A stretch of DNA of 22,944 nt from JAIXWP01 sp049318685 (GTDB taxonomy: Bacteria; Bacteroidota; Bacteroidia; Flavobacteriales_D; Sanyastnellaceae), in the NCBI GenBank assembly GCA_049318685.1, contig JBMOFW010000019.1, forward strand, positions 1-22,944, read 5' to 3'. The notes under the pieces are model-generated. The model was not told the DNA's origin, made no database searches, and worked only from the letters and a program-made list of their open reading frames with translations. Position 1 is the stretch's first letter; each line of letters begins with the position of its first letter. The position numbers and the translations under genes were made by a program. Shown piece by piece: positions 1 to 8,252 of this stretch.

Positions 1-312
1 CAAAAGATAACCACTTGCTCCAGCACTCAAACACGTAAACAATTTTTCATCATCTTCAAAAACGGTGTGCATAACAATCAGCGTTTCCGGGCGAACGGTT
101 TTAATCATGCGCACACCTTCGATACCGCTCAACCCGGGCATGTCGATGTCCATCACGACGATGTCCGGACGCAAGCTTACTGCAGCTTGATCACAATCCA
201 CACAATTGTCAAAACTTCCCACCACATCAAACTCCTCATAACTGGAAAGCAGATGAAGGAGCAATTCTCTTAAGCGATGATTGTCTTCGAAAAGGACGAC
301 GCGATATGCCAT
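1..312 (-). CDS. LuxR/NarL-type response regulator, receiver domain only (cut by window start)
   Basis: 104 residues are visible, starting at the ATG complementary to 310-312 and running off the window edge in the receiver domain. It shows the acidic pair E9-D10 (LFEDN), the phospho-acceptor D55 in VVMDIDMPG, the switch Thr T83 (VMHT) and the GASGYLL run just before the conserved Lys, which is outside the window. This receiver type normally carries a C-terminal LuxR-like HTH. It lies 56 bp downstream of the sensor kinase on the same strand, so it is the likely cognate regulator, phosphorylated on D55 by that kinase (inference). A TACCTTTG box (complement of 317-324) sits only 4 bp before the start codon. 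It could be coincidence or mark a very short leader. The receiver assignment is firm; the output domain is not visible. Confidence 0.9.
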   Translation of the reverse strand, partial: MAYRVVLFEDNHRLRELLLHLLSSYEEFDVVGSFDNCVDCDQAAVSLRPDIVVMDIDMPGLSGIEGVRMIKTVRPETLIVMHTVFEDDEKLFTCLSAGASGYLL

Positions 313-368
313 ATAACAAAGGTATTAAAGCGTAGTGGTGAATTTATCCCCCATTTGGGTGATATGCA

Positions 369-3300
369 TTAGGCGCGTGGCATGAAAACGGTCACTCTGG
401 TGCCTTGACTGAAGGCGGATTGGAAGATCAATTGGCCTTTCCATCTGTCAACGCGCGCTTTCAAATTGACCAATCCATTGCGATGACTGGAGGCTTCCGG
501 ATCAAAGCCTTTTCCATCGTCGCCGATTTCAAGTTCCAGATTTTCTGAATGCAAACGAAAGCGGATGGTGACTGTTTGCGCACCGGAATGTTTGGCTGCA
601 TTGTTGACGATTTCTTTAAAAATCAAATACACATCACGTCGTTGTTCAATCTTCATCCGTTGTTGGCTATCCAATTCAGGAAAGTCTATAGTGTAGGCGA
701 TTTGACTGTTTTCGAGAATTTGAGAAGCATAGCGGCGCATCCGACTTAAAAGAATGGGCCACGTATCATTTTTGGGTTGAATACTCCAAACAATATCGTC
801 CAACGCTTCTGATGCATGTTTAATATCGTTACGCATGCCACCCAGAAGGTGATCCATGTCAGGATGGTCTTTTGTTTTGCGCTGAATCAACGATGAAGTA
901 ATGTTGATGGAACTAAGTGTTGCGCCGATGTCGTCATGCAAATCACGTGAAATGTTGTCGCGAACCATTTGCAGTTTGGTCAATTGACGAATTCGGTATT
1001 TATAAATACCAAAAAGGATGGCGGTGATTAAAAGTATAGCAGCAATTCGAAACCACCAAGTTTGATAGTAGGCAGGAAGAATTGAAAAATACAGCGTGCT
1101 TGCTTTGCCCACAATACGGCCATCATTGGTTACAGCACGGACATTGAATTGGTAATTGTCGTGAGGAAGATTGGAAAATGTCATTTCTCCGCTATTGCCT
1201 ATATTTTGCCATAACCCCGAGCCATCTCCAAGAGAATATTCGAAATGGATATTGTTGTTTTGGCTGAAGTTGACACATGCGAAAGTCAAACGAATACTGT
1301 TGTTGAAATAGTCTATGGAAATGGGCTGGCTGAAGTCAATCGGGCTGAATTGATTGTATACATAGGTGAATTCTACAGGCAATTCGATTTCGCGATTTGT
1401 GATCAAATCGGAAGCATTTACAATACAAATACCACCAATGGTGGTCAACACCATTCGTCCGTCTGGTAACGGGATGATTTTGGCGTAGTCACCTGGTGAG
1501 GCATACATCATATCTTGATTGCGGTAAAACACAGCGTTGCCTGTTTCCGGCTGATAACCGGTGAGACCGTTGAGTGAGTAAAACCAGACATTGCCATTGA
1601 TATCGACTTGTACATCGAAGTAATTTTGTTTTGGAAATTGGGTGAGGTGCTGTGTTTCGAAAGTGGTGACGTCAATTCGACTCAGGCCGGATGGAGTGCA
1701 CGCCCACACACATTTTCGTTTTTCATCATACGACATACCGAAGACATAGTCGCCGAGTGCCGGACAGTTTTGTGATTCTGCGGTGAGATGCTGATAGTGG
1801 TTTGAACGAGGATTAAAAATAGTTATGCGGTTTTGTTGACCGACCCAAATTCGGCCTTGCTGGTCTATGAAATAATCAAACGCGACACTTCCGAATTCAG
1901 GATAATGTATCACCTCATTGGTTTTTTTTTGAATAGAGAATACACCCACTGGATTACCAATGAAAAGGATACTATCCGGGGTGTGAACCATGCCATGGAT
2001 CTGATTGAGTTCAAGATTACCAAATTCGCCGATATTGTTAAACTTTTCTTGATAAACTATTTTGCCTTTTTTTTGGTTGTAAATCACATATCGGTCAAGT
2101 CCTGCAATGTGATGTTTGTAGGGTGATTCGATGTATTGCGACAACACGGAAAGACCTTGATCATGCAAATTCATTTCGGTGAAAGCTTGCCCGGTAAACG
2201 AATTGATTCGGAATAGAGCCCCGCCGAAAGTACCTGCCCAAAGGGTGCCGTTTTTTTCAAAGTCTTGATCCGGTATCACGGAAACACACCAATTGTCAAT
2301 GGTGTTGGATGTTTGATAGGGGAAACGGATATAGGTAAATTTCTGTTCGTTGAAATCGACTTGATCCAATCCATTGGCAGTGGCTATCCATAGTTTTTCA
2401 TTGCGATCCTTATGAATATGACGAATGTTGTTGAAACAAAGACTACTCGCAATGTTGATGTCGTTTTTGTGAAAAGTATATGTGTTTTTTTCTGGATTGA
2501 ATCGCACTAAACCGGAGTCATACGTGCCGAGCAATAATTCATATTCTCCATTGCTGTTTTGAATTTCTACAATGGATCGAACCATGTTGTTATATGCACT
2601 CAATTCTCCAGCGATTGGTTTTTGAAATTCAAAATGATCAAATGTGCCATCCTTGTTTAATCTGAAAAAAGCACGATGATAATTTCCAATCCAAAGGTCA
2701 TTGTTGTGATCCACCAATAGACATCGATGATTATTGAATTCCATGGGAAGAGCATTGGGAACAACTAGTTTGTGATGATTTAGTTTTCTGGTTATTGGAT
2801 CAAGAATGAAGGTGCCTTCCCGTTCGCAAGCAAATGCCAATCGTCCATCAGGAAACTCAGTGATGTTATGCACTTCTTGAATAGTATCGTTGTAATATTC
2901 AATATGCAGTATTTGTCCTAGTTCATCTGTTTGGATTTGTGTAAATCGATCACCACCGCACCATAATCCGGTTTTGCGAGAATATAGCAACTGTCCATAA
3001 TACGGGTCTTCAACGCCATCAAAGGATGGATCAAGCACGGCGGTGGCCAGCGTAATGGAGTGAATTCGGATGAGGTGATTTTCCCAAACAACCCAAATAA
3101 ATCCATTCTGGTCTTGAGTCAGCGCAGTTACATTGCCTCCTGTATATTTCACATTATCGATGCTATATGATAGGGCTTCGGTACGGCGGCCGTCATACCT
3201 GCATAAGCCGTTTTTAGTGGCTATCCAAAGAAAGCCGCGATGATCAAGTAGGGTACGATTGACATATTTGTCGGGCAATCCGTTTTCCGGAATGATGTGC

Positions 3301-3386
3301 TCAAAATTGAGCAATGAAGCTTGCGCTGAACCGGTTTGGTTTACGGCAGCGCATAAAAAAAGCATCATGATCAGTGAGCGGATCAT
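369..3386 (-). CDS. two-component sensor histidine kinase with periplasmic propeller (Reg_prop, Y_Y_Y, HisKA_3, HATPase_c)
   Basis: This 1005-residue membrane sensor kinase has a signal peptide at about 1-21. A long periplasmic part (about 25-690) carries repeated propeller strands such as GFLWIATKNGLCRYDG, LWIATANGLDQVD and GRIWVGQQNRITIF. A Y_Y_Y-like beta-sandwich follows (about 695-770), then one TM helix at about 779-796. The cytoplasmic kinase has the HisKA_3 motif SRDLHDDIGATLSSI with phospho-His H817, the N box EIVNNAAKH (925-933), the G1 box GDDGKGFD (around 955-962) and a terminal NGLVNLKARV glycine region. Such kinases usually sense sugars or polymers through the propeller and phosphorylate a LuxR/LytTR regulator. 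The regulator gene at 1-312 follows immediately. Unlike hybrid two-component systems of gut Bacteroides, no receiver or AraC domain is fused, so this is a split system. The ligand cannot be read from the sequence. Confidence 0.93.
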   Translation of the reverse strand: MIRSLIMMLFLCAAVNQTGSAQASLLNFEHIIPENGLPDKYVNRTLLDHRGFLWIATKNGLCRYDGRRTEALSYSIDNVKYTGGNVTALTQDQNGFIWVVWENHLIRIHSITLATAVLDPSFDGVEDPYYGQLLYSRKTGLWCGGDRFTQIQTDELGQILHIEYYNDTIQEVHNITEFPDGRLAFACEREGTFILDPITRKLNHHKLVVPNALPMEFNNHRCLLVDHNNDLWIGNYHRAFFRLNKDGTFDHFEFQKPIAGELSAYNNMVRSIVEIQNSNGEYELLLGTYDSGLVRFNPEKNTYTFHKNDINIASSLCFNNIRHIHKDRNEKLWIATANGLDQVDFNEQKFTYIRFPYQTSNTIDNWCVSVIPDQDFEKNGTLWAGTFGGALFRINSFTGQAFTEMNLHDQGLSVLSQYIESPYKHHIAGLDRYVIYNQKKGKIVYQEKFNNIGEFGNLELNQIHGMVHTPDSILFIGNPVGVFSIQKKTNEVIHYPEFGSVAFDYFIDQQGRIWVGQQNRITIFNPRSNHYQHLTAESQNCPALGDYVFGMSYDEKRKCVWACTPSGLSRIDVTTFETQHLTQFPKQNYFDVQVDINGNVWFYSLNGLTGYQPETGNAVFYRNQDMMYASPGDYAKIIPLPDGRMVLTTIGGICIVNASDLITNREIELPVEFTYVYNQFSPIDFSQPISIDYFNNSIRLTFACVNFSQNNNIHFEYSLGDGSGLWQNIGNSGEMTFSNLPHDNYQFNVRAVTNDGRIVGKASTLYFSILPAYYQTWWFRIAAILLITAILFGIYKYRIRQLTKLQMVRDNISRDLHDDIGATLSSINITSSLIQRKTKDHPDMDHLLGGMRNDIKHASEALDDIVWSIQPKNDTWPILLSRMRRYASQILENSQIAYTIDFPELDSQQRMKIEQRRDVYLIFKEIVNNAAKHSGAQTVTIRFRLHSENLELEIGDDGKGFDPEASSHRNGLVNLKARVDRWKGQLIFQSAFSQGTRVTVFMPRA

Positions 3387-3438
3387 GATGCTAATATACG
3401 GTGTGAGACCTTTGTTTTAGGTGCACCACATTGGCAGA

Positions 3439-4404
3439 TTAGCGCTGATACTTTTTACGATATTCCACCGGTGTGAGTCCGGTGATTTTTTTGAAGGTAG
3501 TTCGGAAAGCTTTGTCATCCGTGTATCCCACTTCGAGCATCACTTCATTGATGTTTTGTGAACCCAATTCAAAGCGTCGTTTGGCCGCTTCGATTTTTAC
3601 CCGTTGAATGTATTCTAATACACTATTGTTGGTGGCTTGTCTAAATCGGCGTTCTAAACTGCGACGACCCAATGCGACTTTGTCTGCAATTTGCTCAATG
3701 GTTAGCTTACTGTCAATATTATTTTCAATGAGGTCTTGAGCTTGTAATATTGGCTCGTCGTGATGATTTTTTTGACCTTGAAAAATGGCAAACAGCGACT
3801 GATTGTTGCGCTCCACATCTATTGCAAAGTATTTTGCAATCAAAATGGCCGTTGCACGATCGGTATATTTTTCTACTAAATGAATTAAAAGGTTCCAATA
3901 GGAAGTAGCGCCGCCGCTTGAGTATATGCGGTGTTCTTCTGTGATTATGTTTCCTTCTTGCATATTCACGTTCGGAAACATTTTTTTAAACTGTTCTTGA
4001 AATCCCCAATGAGTTGAACATTTTTTACCTTCAAGCAAACCGGTGGAAGCAAGAAGAAAAGCACCGAGACAAAGAGATGCCAACTCAGCGCCGTTTTCAT
4101 GTTGCATTTTTAACCAAGCAATATTTCGCGCATTGAGTTCGAGTGCTTTGTCTAAATCACCAAAAATTGCTGGAATGAAAACCAAATCGTAAATGTCGTT
4201 ATTCGAAATTATCGAATCCACATGAACGGTATATGTTCCTCCGCTCAATTCTACGGATAAGCGCGTTCCTACCAGACGAATGTCGAATAAAGGTTCCTTG
4301 CCCGACATCTGAAAAAATTGATTGACAGCGTTGAAACAATATTGTGGATCTGCAGTGGCTTGAACAACCGAACTCTCTGGAACAAGAATGGCGACTTTTT
4401 TCAT
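3439..4404 (-). CDS. GlxA-family transcriptional regulator (DJ-1/PfpI-like domain plus AraC HTH)
   Basis: This 321-residue cytoplasmic regulator has an N-terminal class I glutamine-amidotransferase/DJ-1-like domain (about 1-185). Its nucleophile-elbow-like segment is ASLCLGAFLLAS with C112, followed by KKCSTHW. A C-terminal AraC-type double helix-turn-helix spans about 226-321; the segments LTIEQIADKVALGRRSLERR and INEVMLEVGYTDDKAFRTTF are clear. In this family the DJ-1-like domain is usually a ligand-sensing fold rather than an active amidase. It is transcribed away from the SRPBCC and VOC genes with a 130-bp shared upstream region, so it probably controls them and itself (inference). Start: ATG at the complement of 4402-4404 (MKKVAILVPE), typical of the family. 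The family call is firm; the ligand is unknown. Confidence 0.92.
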   Translation of the reverse strand: MKKVAILVPESSVVQATADPQYCFNAVNQFFQMSGKEPLFDIRLVGTRLSVELSGGTYTVHVDSIISNNDIYDLVFIPAIFGDLDKALELNARNIAWLKMQHENGAELASLCLGAFLLASTGLLEGKKCSTHWGFQEQFKKMFPNVNMQEGNIITEEHRIYSSGGATSYWNLLIHLVEKYTDRATAILIAKYFAIDVERNNQSLFAIFQGQKNHHDEPILQAQDLIENNIDSKLTIEQIADKVALGRRSLERRFRQATNNSVLEYIQRVKIEAAKRRFELGSQNINEVMLEVGYTDDKAFRTTFKKITGLTPVEYRKKYQR

Positions 4405-4481
4405 AGTTCGAATGTATACAAAAATGAACGTCGTGATTCACCCGAAGTTTGTCGTACCTATACATTTAACGTTTTGATCGA

Positions 4482-4511
4482 TTGAATTTCATTTGCAATT
4501 GTGTTCATTTG
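4482..4511 (+). promoter_or_regulatory. candidate Bacteroidota promoter for the SRPBCC/VOC genes
   Basis: TTG at 4482-4484, a 19-bp spacer and TTCATTTG at 4504-4511. This has one mismatch to the TAnnTTTG minus-7 consensus, 23 bp before the ATG at 4535. It lies in the 130-bp gap shared with the divergent GlxA-type regulator, where that regulator would be expected to bind. No strong inverted repeat is visible in the gap. Confidence 0.3.
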
Positions 4512-4534
4512 AGAAATAAAAAGAATCAATATTT

Positions 4535-4948
4535 ATGGAAAGAATTACAGTAGAAGTCGCGTTGAATGCGGATTTGAGTCGTGTTTGGAATGCATGGACC
4601 ATTGGCGAAGAAATTGTCAATTGGAATTTTGCTTCGGAGGATTGGTGTTGTCCTCATGCCTCGTCTGATTTACGCGTTGGTGGTAAATTCACGTCACGCA
4701 TGGAGGCCAAAGATGGAAGTTTTGGTTTCGATTTTGAAGGCGTTTTCACACGAATTGATGTGCAAAAAGCGATTCACTATACATTGCCAGATGGTAGAAA
4801 AGTTGAAGTTGAATTTATCCAAGAAGAAAGCCATGTGCGCGTTATAGAACACTTCGATGCAGAGGGAGAGAATCCGGTAGAAATGCAACGCGCAGGGTGG
4901 CAAGCCATTCTCTTTAATTTCAAAAAATATGTAGAATCACATTCATAG
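4535..4948 (+). CDS. SRPBCC / AHSA1-like (activator of Hsp90 ATPase homologue 1-like) domain protein
   Basis: A 137-residue single-domain cytoplasmic protein. The START/Bet v1-like AHSA1 signature is readable: an N-terminal beta strand MERITVEVALNADLSRVW, then WNAWTIGEEIVNWNF, the DLRVGGKFTSRME hairpin, GVFTRIDVQKAIHYT, and a C-terminal helix beginning with GWQAILFNFKKYV. Such proteins bind hydrophobic ligands in a cavity; no catalytic residues define a reaction. Its stop is followed 9 bp later by the ATG of the VOC gene, so the two are co-transcribed. Small-molecule or stress-related SRPBCC and VOC genes often occur together in Bacteroidota. The specific substrate is not deducible. Confidence 0.88.
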   Translation: MERITVEVALNADLSRVWNAWTIGEEIVNWNFASEDWCCPHASSDLRVGGKFTSRMEAKDGSFGFDFEGVFTRIDVQKAIHYTLPDGRKVEVEFIQEESHVRVIEHFDAEGENPVEMQRAGWQAILFNFKKYVESHS

Positions 4949-4957
4949 TTGAAGCAT

Positions 4958-5794
4958 ATGGCGAATGAAATTTATCCTTGCTTTTGGTTTAATCAAAACG
5001 CAACTGAGGCTGCAACGTTTTATCAGGGGATTTTTGATCGATGTGAAATTGTTGATCAGAATCCATTTGTTGTATTGTTGCATATCAACGATCAACGCAT
5101 TATGTTGCTCAATGGTGGTCCCCAATTCAAGATCAATCCTTCGTTGTCGCTCTTTGTCAATTGCACATCCGCTGATAGAGTGCAAGCTATCTGGGAATAT
5201 CTGTTGCAAGGCGGGAAAGCGTTGATTGAGATAGGGGCACATCCATGGAGTGCGCAGTATGGTTGGTTGCAAGACAAGTATGGCGTGACTTGGCAAATTT
5301 CGATCGCGAACAAACAGCAAGACTCGGAATCGATTACGCCTTCGTTGTTGTTTACTTCATCTGCATTTGGAAAGGCCGAGGCTGCTATGAATAGGTATGT
5401 TCGCCTTTTTCCCAATTCTTCGATGACCACGTTGATGCATTATGGCGTGGGCGTATTTGAAGAGGGGAAAGTTTTATATGCCGAATTTGAATTGAATGGC
5501 CAACGCATGATTGCGATGGACGGTCCAGGTGCACATGATTATGTATTCAATGCCGGTGGATCGATGGTGGTCAATTGCGCCTCGCAAGCAGAAATTGACA
5601 TGTATTGGATTGCTTTGTCAGCGGGAGGGATAGAAGAAATGTGCGGCTGGTTGGTCGATGAGTTTGGTTTGTCGTGGCAGATTGTTCCAAGCAAATTGGG
5701 TTCGCTAATGACAGATCCCGATCGGTCGCAGCGCGTGATGAAGGAGTTGTGTTTGATGAAGAAAATAGAGCTGTCGATTTTAGAAAATGCATAA
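4958..5794 (+). CDS. VOC-family protein with two PhnB-like domains (3-demethylubiquinone-9 3-methyltransferase-type fold)
   Basis: A 278-residue protein made of two PhnB/VOC modules. The N-terminal module opens with IYPCFWFNQNATEAATFY and ends near GWLQDKYGVTWQISI. The second (about 130-270) contains ALSAGGIEEMCGWLVDEFGL followed by SWQIVPSKL. VOC proteins include glyoxalases, dioxygenases and antibiotic-binding proteins, and PhnB-like members mostly have unknown substrates. I chose the ATG at 4958 because the residues after it match the usual family start. An in-frame TTG abuts the previous stop at 4949 and would add three residues. The gene is in an operon with the SRPBCC gene and is closed by the hairpin at 5795-5825. 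Confidence 0.88.
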   Translation: MANEIYPCFWFNQNATEAATFYQGIFDRCEIVDQNPFVVLLHINDQRIMLLNGGPQFKINPSLSLFVNCTSADRVQAIWEYLLQGGKALIEIGAHPWSAQYGWLQDKYGVTWQISIANKQQDSESITPSLLFTSSAFGKAEAAMNRYVRLFPNSSMTTLMHYGVGVFEEGKVLYAEFELNGQRMIAMDGPGAHDYVFNAGGSMVVNCASQAEIDMYWIALSAGGIEEMCGWLVDEFGLSWQIVPSKLGSLMTDPDRSQRVMKELCLMKKIELSILENA

Positions 5795-5825
5795 AAAAAA
5801 GGTGGTCAAAGCGACCACCTTTTTT
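5795..5825. terminator. bidirectional rho-independent terminator
   Basis: A-run plus GGTGGTC (5801-5807), a 5-nt loop, GACCACC (5813-5819), then a T-run to 5825. This is a 13-bp stem including six A-T pairs, with a T tract in both directions. It lies exactly between the convergent VOC gene (stop at 5794) and rny (stop at 5845), so it serves both. Confidence 0.92.
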
Positions 5826-5844
5826 ATAAGTTTATGTTGTCGAA

Positions 5845-7386
5845 TTATCGAGCTACACCCACGGCGCGTTTTTCACGGATTACCGTTACACGCACTTGAC
5901 CAGGATAGGTCATTTCGGTTTCGATACGGCTAGCCAAAGTAATGGCCAATGCATCGGCTTGTTCGTCGGTTACTTTTTCTGCTTCTACCATTACACGCAA
6001 TTCGCGACCCGCTTGAATAGCGAATGATTTCGATACCCCTGGATATTCCAATGCGAGGTTTTCGAGATCGCGGAGACGTTGTATATAGGCTTCCACCACT
6101 TCGCGGCGAGCACCTGGACGGGCACCACTGATAGCGTCACATACTTGAATGATTGGAGCAAGCAGGGTCTTCATTTCCACTTCATCGTGGTGAGCACCGA
6201 TGGCGTTGCATACATCGGGTTTCTCGCCGTATTTCTCAGCGAGTTTCATACCTAGGATTGCGTGCGGCAATTCGCTTTCATCGTCTGGCACTTTTCCGAT
6301 ATCGTGAAGGAGACCTGCACGCTTTGCGGCTTTTGGATTAAGACCAAGTTCGCTAGCCATGGTAGCACAGAGATTGGCTACTTCACGGGAGTGTTGCAAC
6401 AAGTTTTGACCGTAAGAAGAACGGTATTTCATGCGGCCTACCATACGAATCAATTCGCTGTGTACACCGTGAATGCCGAGCTCGATACAGGTGCGTTTAC
6501 CCACTTCTACGATTTCTTCTTCAATGTTTTTGCGCACTTTGGCTACAACTTCTTCGATGCGAGCGGGGTGAATACGACCGTCAGTGACCAATTGGTGAAG
6601 AGAAAGTCGAGCAATTTCACGACGCACCGGATCGAAGCAAGATAGAACGATGGCTTCAGGTGTGTCGTCAACGATAATTTCAACACCAGTAGCGGCTTCC
6701 AAGGCGCGGATGTTACGGCCTTCACGACCGATAATGCGTCCTTTCATTTCATCGCTTTCGATATTGAATACAGAAACGCTGTTTTCTACAGCATGCTCAA
6801 CAGCGGTGCGTTGAATGGTTTGAATAACAATTTTCTTGGCTTCTTGATTGGCCTTGAGTTTGGCTTCATCTACAATGCCTTGAATTTGAGAAGCGGCCGC
6901 ATTGCGTGCTTCGTCTTTCAATTGCTCCATCAATTGGGCTTTGGCTTGGTCGGGAGACATTTTCGCAATGTCTTCGAGCAATGAAACCGCTTTTTGATGT
7001 GCTTTTTCGAGATCACCTTGTCTGCGTTGGTTCACCTCAGTCAGTTTGTTGAGGTTTTCCTTGGTGCCTTCGAGGTCTTTTTCTTTGCGTTTGTACTGTT
7101 CGATTTGTTGCGACAGTTCACGCTCTTTGTTTTTCAAAGCGTCTTCACGCGATTGAATTTTCTTGTTGCGTTCGCGCTCTTCTTTTTCATGCGCGCTTTT
7201 CATCTCAAGGAATTTTTCCTTGGCTTGGAGAATTTTTTTCTCCTTGATGGTCTCTCCCTCTTTGGATGCTTCTGCGAGGATATTCTCTTTCTTCTTGTTC
7301 AGCACACTATTCAGGAGAAACCAAGCGGCTCCGGCCCCAATGAGAACACCAATCAACGCAACAGCAACCATGTAAATTGAATCCAT
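5845..7386 (-). CDS. rny: ribonuclease Y
   Basis: A 513-residue membrane-anchored endoribonuclease that starts decay of single-stranded and 5'-monophosphorylated mRNAs. Domains in order: an N-terminal TM helix (about 5-26); a long Glu/Lys-rich coiled coil (about 30-200); a KH domain with the GxxG loop in GRIIGREGRNIRALE (G220-G223); and an HD phosphohydrolase domain with H332 (LLQHS), the H361-D362 pair in GLLHDIGKV, the GAHHDEVE run near 398-404 and D417. The length matches the usual of about 520, and all metal ligands are present, so it should be active. It follows the coiled-coil gene and zapA, 84 bp after zapA, and is probably co-transcribed with them. ATG at the complement of 7384-7386 puts the TM helix right at the N-terminus, as in the family. 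Confidence 0.97.
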   Translation of the reverse strand: MDSIYMVAVALIGVLIGAGAAWFLLNSVLNKKKENILAEASKEGETIKEKKILQAKEKFLEMKSAHEKEERERNKKIQSREDALKNKERELSQQIEQYKRKEKDLEGTKENLNKLTEVNQRRQGDLEKAHQKAVSLLEDIAKMSPDQAKAQLMEQLKDEARNAAASQIQGIVDEAKLKANQEAKKIVIQTIQRTAVEHAVENSVSVFNIESDEMKGRIIGREGRNIRALEAATGVEIIVDDTPEAIVLSCFDPVRREIARLSLHQLVTDGRIHPARIEEVVAKVRKNIEEEIVEVGKRTCIELGIHGVHSELIRMVGRMKYRSSYGQNLLQHSREVANLCATMASELGLNPKAAKRAGLLHDIGKVPDDESELPHAILGMKLAEKYGEKPDVCNAIGAHHDEVEMKTLLAPIIQVCDAISGARPGARREVVEAYIQRLRDLENLALEYPGVSKSFAIQAGRELRVMVEAEKVTDEQADALAITLASRIETEMTYPGQVRVTVIREKRAVGVAR

Positions 7387-7416
7387 GTTGTTGTGTTTTT
7401 TAATAAATTAAACAAT

Positions 7417-7438
7417 CCCGTATCCACTGATACGCGGG
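7417..7438 (-). other. bulged hairpin in the zapA-rny intergenic leader
   Basis: On the transcribed strand CCC-G-CGTATC pairs with GATACGGG across a 4-nt AGTG loop, giving nine base pairs and one bulge. It is followed by an AT-rich but not strictly U-rich stretch. It could be an inefficient terminator or a processing/stability element that sets rny level relative to zapA. It is too short for a 6S-type RNA. Confidence 0.35.
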
Positions 7439-7470
7439 GGGTGAGGATGTGAGGAAACGGATAGAGACGA

Positions 7471-7785
7471 TTAAGAAAGATACTGGTCTAGAAGGGCTTC
7501 CAACTGAGCGAGTTCGGCATCCATGGTCACTGGAACTTCTACTTCAACTCGTTCTACTACTTTTTCGATGATCTTTTCAGGAGCCGGAGCTGGGGCTGAA
7601 GCTACCTGCAAGGCCGCCATGGCCAAGAGATCTTGTTTATCTTTTACGGCGTAGTTTTGCTGGAATACGTTGAGACTTTCTTCAATCTTTTTCTCCGCAT
7701 TGCGAATATTGGGCTCTTGAGAACTATCTACTGTCAAAGGGTAGATGCGTCCTGCTATGTTTACTTTGATCGATACTTCGTTCAT
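7471..7785 (-). CDS. zapA: cell division protein ZapA
   Basis: A 104-residue protein of the ZapA family, which bundles FtsZ protofilaments at the division site. The N-terminal domain shows the family pattern: VSIKVNIAGRIYPLTVDSSQ, then a helix with IRNAEKKIEESLNVF, then KDKQDLLAMAALQVAS. The C-terminal part is a Pro/Ala linker (around 65-75) followed by an acidic, Val/Glu-rich helix. E. coli ZapA ends in a coiled coil; here that part is short and Ala-Pro-rich. It is preceded 7 bp upstream by a small coiled-coil gene and followed by rny, all on one strand. The family call rests on pattern and on the neighbourhood, which is common in Bacteroidota. Confidence 0.88.
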   Translation of the reverse strand: MNEVSIKVNIAGRIYPLTVDSSQEPNIRNAEKKIEESLNVFQQNYAVKDKQDLLAMAALQVASAPAPAPEKIIEKVVERVEVEVPVTMDAELAQLEALLDQYLS

Positions 7786-7792
7786 AGCCCGT

Positions 7793-8086
7793 TTATTTGT
7801 TCAACAATGTGAGACATTCGTCAATTTCCTGAACCAATTCATTGATCCTCTGCTTCGTGGCTACTCGGAAGTCTTCCTGAGCGGCCGGCTGCAATGAATG
7901 GCTATTTTCCAATTCGCGATTCTTTTCGCTCAATTCATCAATTTGTCCCAAAAGCTCTTTGTTGATCTTATAGAGAGAAGCGTTTTCTTCCTTCAAACGC
8001 TCTAATTGAAGGACAAGATCGCGCTTGGCTTCGCCAAGGAGCGCTATTTTCTCTTCAATTCGTTTTAAGATCTCTGTTTGAGTCAT
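7793..8086 (-). CDS. small coiled-coil protein upstream of zapA (possible ZapB-like partner)
   Basis: 97 residues, highly charged. Heptad-like Leu/Ile spacing runs from about 5 to 60 (ILKRIEEKIALLGEAKRD, then LVLQLERLKEENASLYKINK). A short Ser/Gln/Ala linker and a second helix (around 75-97, RINELVQEIDECLTLLNK) follow. There is no signal peptide or TM, so it is cytoplasmic. It is the first gene of the unit with zapA (7-bp gap) and rny. The size, coiled-coil content and linkage suggest a division-ring partner analogous to ZapB, but homology to ZapB cannot be claimed from sequence alone. I chose the ATG at the complement of 8084-8086; a TTG 18 bp upstream would fall almost on the expected transcription start. 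Confidence 0.8.
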   Translation of the reverse strand: MTQTEILKRIEEKIALLGEAKRDLVLQLERLKEENASLYKINKELLGQIDELSEKNRELENSHSLQPAAQEDFRVATKQRINELVQEIDECLTLLNK

Positions 8087-8120
8087 GAATCTGATTGATA
8101 CCAAATCGCGATATCGTTGT

Positions 8121-8128
8121 CAAATGTA
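8121..8128 (-). promoter_or_regulatory. candidate minus-7 box for the coiled-coil/zapA/rny operon
   Basis: The complement reads TACATTTG, a perfect TAnnTTTG match, 34 bp before the ATG at 8086. A TTG occurs upstream but at only 11-bp spacing, so the minus-33 element is not convincing. The position fits a leader of roughly 25-30 nt. Confidence 0.4.
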
Positions 8129-8252
8129 AGGCTTTCGGTCAAAAAATCATAATACGATTTATCCAATTTTCCTGTTGATATTTCAAAATCAAGCACTAAC
8201 GAAAAAAAGGGAACAAAGATTGATTTTTGTCAATTCATTAAAGGCAAGGTGT

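Noticed and set aside
317..324. TACCTTTG (and TACATTTG at 12625-12632) as promoters of the regulator and lipoprotein genes
   Set aside because: The boxes lie only 4 and 8 bp before the start codons and lack a TTG at proper spacing; they would require leaderless transcripts. Noted in the gene entries but not called as promoters.
346..363. Small imperfect hairpin between the sensor kinase and response regulator genes
   Set aside because: Six pairs with a mismatch and no U-run; too weak to call a terminator.
6262..7380. Plus-strand open frames opposite rny (127 and 128 codons)
   Set aside because: They are antisense shadows of the coiled-coil and KH/HD coding region, Phe/Leu-rich with no recognisable domain.
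7387..7470. Possible 6S-type RNA next to zapA, by analogy with zapA-ssrS linkage in gammaproteobacteria
   Set aside because: The gap is only 84 bp and lacks the long double-stranded structure with a central bubble.
8175..8252. In-frame N-terminal extension of the M23 gene
   Set aside because: It would place 26 polar residues before an obvious signal peptide; the ATG at 8253 has AAGG just upstream.
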